From Lycocorax pyrrhopterus obiensis (Eukaryota; Chordata; Aves; Passeriformes; Paradisaeidae), in assembly GCA_014706295.1 (NCBI GenBank), contig JACSVZ010000004.1:92630048-92694047 (forward strand): DNA of 64,000 bases, written 5' to 3'. The notes below the pieces were generated by a model, which was not told where the DNA came from, searched no databases, and saw nothing but the letters and a program-made list of their open reading frames with translations. Made by a program: the position numbers and the translations under genes. This document shows positions 1 to 64,000 of the stretch, one piece after another. The first letter of the stretch is position 1, and each line of letters starts with the position of its first letter.

Positions 1-469
1 TAATACTTTATAGTTTAATATAGCAATTATTACACCAATGAATATCAAAGCTACAAAGAGGTTACGAGAAAGTTAACAAAGCCTGTCCTGGTTGGTCTCA
101 ACCTAACAGTGAAAAATGGCTCCAATACAGCATTTCTTATTGTTCTATACCTATAACATCTTTGAAAGTGTGAATATTAGTAGGATATTCACACAGACCT
201 GTCACTAAATACACAGACTTTTTAATGCATACATTATGAATTTTAGCTGGCCTGCATAATAATTTGCATAACTACATATATATATATCTATATAAAATTC
301 AGGTTAGGTATCTATATACATGCTCCATATTAAATACTTACTGACTGAACTTCAGGTAATGTTTTCAGACACCATAGGAAGCAATAATTTGACAACATGC
401 ACTTTCAATAGTTAATTATGAAGAGATGGAAAGGCCACTGCCTTTCTGTAATAACTGAATATGTAGTAC
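1..469 (-). other. PXDN intron 13 (partial)
   Basis: AT-rich sequence after the exon 13 donor. There is a short TATATATATCTATATA-like stretch near 278-294. No gene or recognisable repeat. Confidence 0.8.
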
Positions 470-56041
<55,572 letters not shown>

Positions 56042-56345
56042 GCTGCCGGGCGGGAGGGCGAGGAGGAAGAGGAGAGGGGCTCCTGCAGATCCGCGTCGCG
56101 CCCGCTCCGCTCCCGGCCGCGGCTGCCGCTCGGGTCGGCGGCGGGGCGGTCCCGATCCCGTCCCCCGCGCGGGCTGGAGGAGGGGACGGCGGTGGGCCCG
56201 CCCCGGCCGGCGCTCGGATGGGCGGCCGCCCCGCCGGGGCTCCGCGCCGCCCTGCGCACGCACCGCGAGGCAGCGCCGGGCACCGGCTGGGGCCGCGGGT
56301 CCGCCCGCACCCCGGGCTGCTGCTCCCCTGTGCTCGGAACGGAGA
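56042..56345 (-). promoter_or_regulatory. PXDN: PXDN 5' leader and TATA-less CpG promoter
   Basis: Very GC-rich sequence directly upstream of the start codon. GC boxes (Sp/KLF type) are visible at 56143-56149 (GGGGCGG, plus strand), 56197-56204 and 56226-56235 (minus strand GGCGGGGCGG). An NRF1-like GCGCACGCAC lies around 56254-56263. No TATA box is seen at a plausible spacing, as expected for a CpG-island promoter. The transcription start and the leader/promoter border cannot be fixed from sequence alone. Confidence 0.7.
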
Positions 56346-56388
56346 GGGTGAAGGCACCCCCTGAGCGGGACGGCAGCTTGCACCTCGG

Positions 56389-56509
56389 GAGAGGAGAGAA
56401 GGAAGGCGACATGAGGGGAGTGGAGAAGGGGAAAGAAGGGGTAAGGAGAGGAAGGGAGAAGAGAAAGCAAAGAGAAAAGATGAGGAAAAAAGATCAGGGA
56501 AAGAGAAAC
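56389..56509 (+). repeat. Polypurine tract upstream of PXDN promoter
   Basis: About 120 bp of almost pure A/G on the plus strand (GGAGAGGAGAGAAGGAAGG at the start, GGAAAGAGAAA near the end), with only a few pyrimidines. It sits at the upstream edge of the CpG island. Such tracts can disfavour nucleosomes or form triplex DNA; that function is inference. Confidence 0.7.
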
Positions 56510-57164
56510 CGTGATGGGAGGAAGCAAGTCCAACAAGCCAATTTCCATTTCTGCCGTGCTTTGAAAAACCCACGTACACAAAACCCTACAAAACCCATAC
56601 AAAGCCCTTGGACCGTCCCCTGTGAGTGCTGCAACTTTGACTGCTGAGCCAGGACAATCCGTTGGATTTACCCTGAATGACTTTCTGGTGGCAGTTTTGG
56701 GTAGGTGAGTGCACAGGCAAGGAGGTATAAGAGGACCCACCAGAATGTCACTTAGAAGAATAATGGTCGCAGCCACAGCTCACGTGATCTTAACACTTCC
56801 TCAAAACAAATCTTGCTTGAGAACAAAAGATTGCCTAGATTGCCTTTGAGATTTCTAACATTATCCTAAATACTTTGTCATTCTTATGTGATGTCAGTCC
56901 TAAGCAGATCCATACCTTTTCTCCAACCCTTTGCCTATCCCAGGTGAGCATTGGCACATCATTTCCATAGTGACAATAACAGTGATCACAACTAACCTAC
57001 TATGTCTAACAACAACATATTCTCTTACAAATTATGGATGTCAGCACCCCCAGTTCCACCCCAGAAATAAGCCATGGCACTTCTACAGCATTGCCTGAAT
57101 CCCTTTTTCTTCAAGGAACAATGTAGATGCCATTCTTGCCTAAAACTTAATTATAGTAATTCAT

Positions 57165-57338
57165 GAAACAGATTGCCCAAAGAGGTTGTGGAATCTCCCT
57201 CATGGAGATATTCAAGAATGTCTGGATGCAATCCTGTTCCACGTGCTCTAGAACAACCCTCCCTGAGCTGGGAGGTCGGGCCAGGTTACTCATTGTGGTC
57301 ACTTCCAACCTCACCCATTCTGTGATTCTGTTATTCTG
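57165..57338 (+). mobile_element. CR1 3'-end fragment
   Basis: Well-preserved CR1 tail: TTGCCCAAAGAGGTTGTGGA, ATCTCCCTCATGGAGATATT, CCCTCCCTGAGCTGGGAGG, CACTTCCAACCTCACCCATT and a terminal CTGTGATTCTGTTATTCTG. 5'-truncated; non-coding. Confidence 0.88.
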
Positions 57339-58654
57339 AATCTCACTGCAAAAACTTGGGTTTAGCCCATGAGTCTGGGCATGACTTTTGGACACTTCTT
57401 TTTCTTCCTTGACATTAAGTCAAATCAAGAAAATCAGAACCTGTAAGTGTGCTGTGATGCTGGAAATCAGTAATGGGCCCAGAATAAAAATACGCTGATT
57501 CATTATCTTTGACTATGTTTCTCATGAGTCACCATGTCTCCTTCTCTAACACAACACATGACTGCTTGTATCTTTAAAAAGTAGTTAGCTAATGGAAGTA
57601 TTGAAGTGGGGTTTGTGTTCTAGTGAGCCCTGAATCCTTTATAAGATCCTTCACCACTCAGTGGTTAACTGGGAGCCTGTGGGCTCAATCTGTGTCTGGA
57701 GATAAGGGAGGCTTACTGACATGCCATCAGTATGATTACTGAGTTTCTAGGGTGGTCAGAGACCCCTAGAAGACTCTTACCAGTTAGATACACTTCTAAA
57801 TTGGATGCATTTCTAAATTCTGTTGCAGGGCTCAGCTTAGCCTTCTCTTTCAACATACTAAGTTGCTCAGAAACTCATATATATACACATCAGCTGTTTT
57901 ACAGCAGAGGATACCAGTCTGAAGTAGAAGAGAATTTACAGAATTAGCAGGTTAAAAAGTTCATCGCCTCAATGTCAATTCAGCAAGCAGCTCCTATGTA
58001 TATCACCTCCTCTGCATTTGTAATCAGTGTTGGGATATATGCACGTCTTAATCTGAAAATTAAATTTGTTTCCTGGTCTAAGAAAACCTCAGGCACTTTT
58101 GACCTACAAAGTGCAAATGTTGGCACAAGTAAGTTTTTGTTGAGGAAATGCCACTCACATTAGAGCATCTTGGCAGCTGTAAATCTGTCATCCTGCAGTG
58201 CCTATACTGGAAGCAGCAGAACATCTGAGGTTAGATAATTAAACACAGTAATACAGAGATATCACCAAATTGGGATATTTGTAGCATTTAGGAAAATATG
58301 ATGACAGCTTACTTCGTGTAATTTTGGTGCTTTGTGATCATGGGTTTTTTTCAGAAATAAAGTACATAGTTAAAATTCTGTTTTCTACAGGAAATTAAAA
58401 TTGTTCTGAAAAGATTTTAGCATTTGGGATCTTGATAGACTATTGTGCTATGCCTCAGAAGTCTCTGTGCTATTACACATGTAATTCTGATAGTGAGAAT
58501 AAAAGTGCATAGATATTCTCACTGTCCTTAGGCAATTTAGGTGTAACATGTGTTATATCATTCTAGCTATTTACTTTGTTACGTGCAACTTCCAGGCTCT
58601 TGGTTAGTATGTTATCAATGCCTCATAAGTCGTTTAAGTTAGACTTTTTTTCAT

Positions 58655-58749
58655 GTGCTGTGGAATCCAGAAGAACGAGGTATTACATTTATGGTTGGAC
58701 TCAATGACCTTAAAGGTCTTTTCCTAAACAATTCTACGATTGTATGATT
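58655..58749 (+). mobile_element. Short CR1 3'-end fragment
   Basis: GTTGGACTCAATGACCTTAA and AGGTCTTTTCCTAAACAATT followed by CTACGATTGTATGATT are the CR1 terminal sequence. The left border is unclear. Confidence 0.75.
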
Positions 58750-58875
58750 TTAATATTCATTGCATGCTATTCTAAATTGGTGTCAGGGAAGGTTTCTGAT
58801 AAATAAAACTTCCAAATGGTTTTGATATATGTTTCTATTCTTAGCCAGTTTTCATAGAAGAATTTTTATAAAATC

Positions 58876-58902
58876 TGCAGGGTCATTTTTGTTGACCCTG
58901 CA
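58876..58902. repeat. Perfect inverted repeat (10-bp stem)
   Basis: TGCAGGGTCA at 58876-58885 pairs with TGACCCTGCA at 58893-58902 over a 7-nt T-rich loop. No function assigned. Confidence 0.85.
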
Positions 58903-60984
58903 TATAAATATCCATGGGAAATTTGTCTTCTGTTTCCAATTTCTCTAGTTGAAGAGTTGACCTAACAAAACAAAACAAAAAAATTATGCTGGAAATGAGA
59001 TATCTTTCTTTCTGAATGCTAGCAGAAGTGATCACCTTATAGTTAGATATAGCGTAAATCTCCATTTGCTTCTAAAAGTTTCCTATCTACCTCTCAAATT
59101 TTTGTCAAATACTGCCACTTGCTGGTTTTATTCCATACCAGTAATTTAGTTTTATAGCTTTTGCTTTGCTGAAGTACTAAAAAAAACTTTCTAAAAGATC
59201 AAATAGTTAATACTTTTATCTTTTGTTTTTCTAAAAATTCGGGTATAAGAAATATACACTCAAATCCTCTTCAGTTTAGTTTTTATCTCCATTCTATCTT
59301 TTCGTATAAAAACAGGAATTTGAGACATGTCAACATATCTTCAGATACCTGACAATGAAAATGCTTTGCATTGTCCTTAGCAGACACTGAAACATGGCCT
59401 AGTTTATTAATTAGAACTTTTTGGTCAATAATAACAATAACAGTTAAGAGGACCAGATTGACAAAATTGCTAATGAAGCACCATAGAAACTTATATTTAA
59501 AGTGTTTTCATTATAATATACCAGCACATGGATCTAAAGATTAAACACATGTGATCTTTAATTTTTTAAAGGCAGAAACAAAACTCGAACTGGTTTTGAA
59601 AGCATATAATCTTACCCTTTATTTCTATGATATATGCAAAGGGAATGTCATGGGGTAACTGGATGGCATGTCAGCAAGTGTGATAAATGCAAATATTAAA
59701 ATTCATAAATCCTTGTTCATACATTTCTCAACTATCCAAGAAAGCTTAGACTATACTCAGATACATCGTTACTGAAACACCTTGTGCATCTTCATAGCCA
59801 GATCTGTCAGAGGGAATGTAACTTCTCTGACCATGGGCATTCAAGGGTTTATGATATCTGCTGGCACACCAAAGAAGATACTCCACATACTCACAAATCC
59901 TTCTTCCTCTCAGCTGGGATAGCGATGTTCTTGATACCTTTAAAAGCTGCTATTCTTCTTTCCTGAATATAACATGAAATTCTGGAGGAAATTATTCCTT
60001 CACTGGTTCAGTTATAAAAAATGTTCCCTCCAAGTTCGAACAAGAGTGTGCCTAGCTCTGGAATGTGCTGGGTAACTTTATTTGCCTGGTGACTTGCAGA
60101 CACCTGAAAAAGCAGTTAGTTTCTTTATAATAATAAATTCCTATGACTGACAAAAAAAAAGGAAAAGGTTGTCTTCTAAATTATCTTTGAATCTTCACTT
60201 CAACCAGACTACCTGGTGCTAGTGAATGTGTTCAAGGAAAGATGCTTACTGTATCTTAAATCAGCCAGTATAACTTACATTTGCCACATATTTCTGTTCT
60301 TTCAGCCAATGTGTTTTAATGTGTTCTCCCTTTCAAAGGGACAGTTTTTTACATGCAGCAAATGAACTTTGCCTACCCCTTATCTTTTATTCAGGAAAAT
60401 AAACCATAAGCTTGTTTTTTTAATAACTGTGCAATAAGGATCTATTAGACCTAATTCCTTTGGTATGATTCCACACAACTCTCACAGGTAACACAGTAGA
60501 GGTAAAACACTTATCAACCTGCACTGGCTAGTGAAGCCAGGCTTGAAAAGTAGATAGCACAGGAGGATAACCTGTTTTTATCCTTCTGGCTTTTTAAATT
60601 ATATGCTAAGAAAAATACTGAATAAAAAAATAATAATATTAAGCCCTGCTTTGGCAAGCCGCTTAAAATGTAGAGAAACATGGCCAGCCAACATACAGTG
60701 GAAGAGTCTGCCTGTGATGATAAAAGAAAATAAGAAAACTCCCCTGAAGAGACTTTCCCAAAGGAAAATGTACTCAAACCAATGAGCTCCTGGTTTCCCA
60801 CAGAGCAATTTTCCTTAATATCAGCATAGCGGGAATTGGGTGTTATTAGTTTAATCCCTTGACTACACTGAGGAAATACCTCACCCCAAAGAGATTCCAG
60901 GCTATGATTTGTTCTGCAGCTGTGCCTGGAGGCCTCAGAGGATCAGAGCCACTAGCCACATATTTTACAATCATAAATAAAACC

Positions 60985-61460
60985 AAATGCCCTCTCTGAA
61001 GACAGATGAATGCTGTGGGACTGTGCCCACTTCCCAGCTGGGTACTGGCTTGATCCTGGGCACCTTGAGCCCAGGGGCCTGGCTCTTGGGGTGCTGGGAT
61101 AGTCTGGGAAGAGCAGAGCTGGTCCCTGGGCAGAGGGAGCTGCTGTGAGGAAGCCCAGGGCCCCTGTGAGGGCAAGCAGACCTGCTTTTAAACAAACTGC
61201 CTTTTCCAGCCTGGCTTCAGCCCATCCCCATCCCCACAGCCCTGCCCAGACATCCCAGGGCTGTGCTGGACACCAGTTCCCCCTGTGGGCTTGACCACAG
61301 GTCAAAATCCTGACCCAGCCTTGGCTCATCCCAGTCCCCAGGGGTGTGCTTGATGCCCTGGGCTGGCTGCCCTGTTCCTGGCTGGCAGGAGGGACAGGCC
61401 CTAGCCATAGGCATACCAAATCCTAGGAAAGGTCCTGGAGGCAGTGGTGAACAAGTGCTA
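60985..61460. other. GC-rich block of unknown nature
   Basis: About 475 bp rich in C and G but poor in CG dinucleotides, with recurring CAGGGC/GCCCAGG words. Open frames up to 155 codons on the minus strand (61419-60952) are of low-complexity composition (Trp, Gly, Pro, Ala) and match no family I know. Perhaps an old repeat. Confidence 0.4.
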
Positions 61461-61639
61461 TTCAACTCTCCAGAGCAGCGTAGATCTTTTCTGTTCTTAA
61501 TTTTAAATGAATGAGCATCATCAGGAGAAACATAGGCAGCAGTTCGAGGGAAGATGCTTTCCTCCATAGCTGGTGCACGTGAGGTCCTGCCTGGAAGGAC
61601 ACATCCTGTTCTGCCTTACCAGATCAAAGGGGATGGCAA

Positions 61640-62035
61640 AAAGCTAGAAAGAGGAACACCAAGATGCCCAAGGGCCTTGAGTACATGACCTGTGAGCATA
61701 GACTGAGGGATCTGGGCTTATTTCATCTGGTGAAGTTTAGTTGAGGTTGTGATCCAACAGCAACCTGTGACACTTGGAAGAGAAAGTACAAACATTGATA
61801 CAGCAAAGCCATTTTTTTGCAGTGGCAGATGATATAATAGCAGTGATATAGGTGTAATGGTTGTAAATTGTAGTTTGAGAAATTTAGGTTAGATATTGTG
61901 TAAAAATATTTTTTACTAGGATGGCAGCGTGGCACTGGCACAGGTTACATGGAAATGCTGGGAATCGTCTTTCTGAGGCATTCTCAAGATTTGATTAGAC
62001 AAAGCCATGACTGCTATGAGAGGTTGCTGGCAATA
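61640..62035 (+). mobile_element. Degenerate CR1 fragment
   Basis: Traces of CR1 in order: TGAGCATAGACTGAGGGATC then TGGGCTTATTTCATCTGGTGA (the RLRDLGLFHL region), GAAATTTAGGTTAGATATTG, GCGTGGCACTGGCACAGG, GGGAATCGTCTTTCTGAGG and a late TTGATTAGACAAAGCCATGA. Many substitutions and internal losses; non-coding now. Confidence 0.65.
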
Positions 62036-64000
62036 GTCCTTATCTCAGCAGGAGGCTGGCCAAGAGGTCTTCAGACATTCCTTCCAGCCATCATCTGTTT
62101 TTTCATCACTTGACTTGCCCTTTGGCAATGACACCTCACCGTTAACAATAGCTGAGTATGGGTGAACAGCTTGGGCAAGATACCTCACAAGCCTAAAGGG
62201 TGAATCATTAGCAACTTCACCAACATGACACAATCTGGGATAGGAATGGTCTGGTCTATTCATTGTGACCTTAGCTTCCAGTGAAATGCAACAGATTTTC
62301 TGGAGCAAAATCAATTTACCATAGTTTGATTGGAGTAATAGTTTAACAAAGGTCTTTAGAAAACCAGAAGTAATGCAATACTTTACAGGACACTTAGAAG
62401 AATATGTATTTTTACATATAGATGTTTGTGTTTAAAAATAATATACCAGAAGGATGTAGTTTCTCAAACTTTCGGGTCAAATACCAAAGTACACCAAGAA
62501 GCAAGAGAGTGTGTTCAGCTAGGTTGTCTGAGGTTGAGGCTATCAACAGACCTCCCTTAATTCATCCACGCTTTCCAGGCTGATCAAAGTGAACAGGACT
62601 GTTCAACTAGGGTGGGCCAGCTCAGTCCTGTTCTCTCCCTCAGGGCACTTCCAATGTCCTCTAATTGCTCCCTGGATTTACTAATTGCTGTTTGATCTTC
62701 CTCCTTTTGTCACCTTTGATGTTCTGTTGTTCCTTACAGAGTCTCTGGCTAGAATTAAGTAATTTTAGAGAGTAAGACAACCCTGTGAACGGGAATGCAG
62801 ACAAATAAGTACTAAAAAGAGAACAAAATAAAACAATGTTCTTTGCGCCAGGAGGCCAACTCCGAGTTACAATAGCAGTGAAATTGGGGGTCTTGATTTC
62901 TAACTCAGGTTATTGTATCAAGACCAAAATATCATATTTGCAGCCATGCTCTTTTCCTGTTGGCCCTTGAATTTATAATGACCTGCCAAGAAAGCAAAAC
63001 AGCCATTTCAGATGCAAGACTTAAATAAGAGTAAGCAAAACAGAGTGTGCTAAAGAAAGAAGTGGAGGAAAAAAATCCACTACTAAAACCTGTAGTGATA
63101 TGGGCACTTTTTACATGTAAATCAATGTAATGTACAGTTCTCTTCAGTTGCACAGACAGTAATCACATTCTCCACGATCCTTGCTGTACATGCTCCATTG
63201 TCCTCCACTCATCAGTTTGTCTCATCTCATCCACAAAATACACATTTGGCTGTTTCGGTTCCTTTCTCTCTTTTTGCACAGCTTGGGGAAAACATAAATT
63301 ATTCCTATCCAGTTCTGACTGAAAGTGGCAATATCTTTAAAATATGAGTTAAGGCTCTATTATTTATCCTTACCATTTGAAAGTTACGTGGAAGAATTCT
63401 AGAAAATTAGCAATTTTTTTTTTCCTGCTGATTTTTCTGGTTTTCTTTGTTTTTCTTTCATTGCCCATTCTCATTCTATTCTCACTCTCATTTTTCTAGC
63501 AGAACAATAGCCAAAAAAGATCTTAGGGAGTAATGAGGGTGAAAGAGACAGGGTTGTTGTTTGATTTTTAATTACTTTTTTTTCTTTGTTTTATTGAAAA
63601 ACCAAAATATTTGAAAACCCCAGTGCAATTAAGATGTCCTATTCTGTGGAGAAACAGACCAGACGAGACCTTGTCCTCTTTAACAAGTATCTATTAAGAA
63701 GCTGGCAGGCATTTTAGGACAAAATACTAGCCCTTAAACGGAAAAAAAAATTCCCTGTATCATTTGTAAGGCCAACATGAACAACATACTTCTAACATTT
63801 ATTTGTAACTTTCTTCAGAGGCACTAGAATTAAAAGGACACAGTCATTATTTCTCCATTTCAAGCTTCCTTTTTTCATTCTTCTTCAAGCTTTCCCTGCC
63901 CTTTCTCTTCAATGCACAAGGTTTTAGGTCTTGGATTAAAAAACAGAACATCAGAAGGTGCTTGAGTGATTCCTAATTCCATTTCTATTTTTGAGTCATG

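Larger units (their letters stand above)
56510..64000. other. Intergenic DNA upstream of PXDN
   Basis: 7.5 kb without a recognisable gene. It contains CR1 tails (57165-57338, 58655-58749), a degenerate CR1 (61640-62035), a 10-bp-stem hairpin (58876-58902), a GC-rich block (60985-61460) and AT-rich unique DNA. In vertebrates as I know the locus, MYT1L lies on this side of PXDN; no MYT1L exon was recognised here. Confidence 0.75.

Noticed and set aside
56042..56776. Extending the PXDN start upstream to an ATG at 56776
   Set aside because: The frame is open by GC bias. The ATG at 56041 has a strong Kozak context and is followed by a proper signal peptide.
60952..61419. 155-codon open frame as an upstream gene
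   Set aside because: Low-complexity translation, two overlapping alternative frames, no family resemblance and no splice sites that extend it convincingly.

Overview
The window looks like avian nuclear DNA. It holds the first half of one large gene on the minus strand, the extracellular-matrix peroxidase gene PXDN (peroxidasin), plus about 7.6 kb of sequence upstream of it. The assignment to birds rests on near-identity of the translated exons to vertebrate PXDN, on CR1-type LINE fragments being the main recognisable repeats, and on an LTR of avian type. No SINEs were recognised. A non-avian reptile is less likely but not excluded. Species cannot be named from the sequence.

Gene layout, read from right to left. 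A CpG island (about 55400-56345) carries a TATA-less, GC-box promoter and exon 1 (56041-55830), which encodes the start codon, signal peptide and LRR N-cap. After a 27.4 kb first intron come five exons of exactly 72 nt, one leucine-rich repeat each: 28468-28397, 26730-26659, 20127-20056, 12580-12509 and 11932-11861. The LRR C-cap exon is 11381-11212. Immunoglobulin domain 1 is split over 9882-9765 and 7714-7545. Ig2 is a single exon (6631-6359). Ig3 is split over 5065-4949 and 3748-3590. The first half of Ig4 is 582-470. These 13 exons join without a frameshift or stop into 564 codons. The rest of Ig4, the haem peroxidase domain and the VWC domain lie beyond base 1.

The introns and upstream DNA are mostly AT-rich unique sequence. 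They contain about seven CR1 fragments, a probable solo or 3' LTR near 32.6-32.9 kb, a pair of nearly identical 257-bp segments 2.57 kb apart in intron 1, a few microsatellites, a short tandem duplication and several perfect inverted repeats. Two CpG-rich patches stand out inside introns (13.63-13.93 kb and 33.3-33.48 kb). The first contains an 18-bp perfect palindrome around a CACGTG E-box.

I found no second protein-coding gene, no structural RNA gene and nothing resembling a new biological system. Most other open reading frames are chance frames in introns, the CpG island or repeats. The points most worth a second look are the orphan CpG patches, the recent duplicated segment, the T24 tract at the exon 2 splice acceptor, the G-rich first-intron start and the scarcity of CR1 in intron 1.
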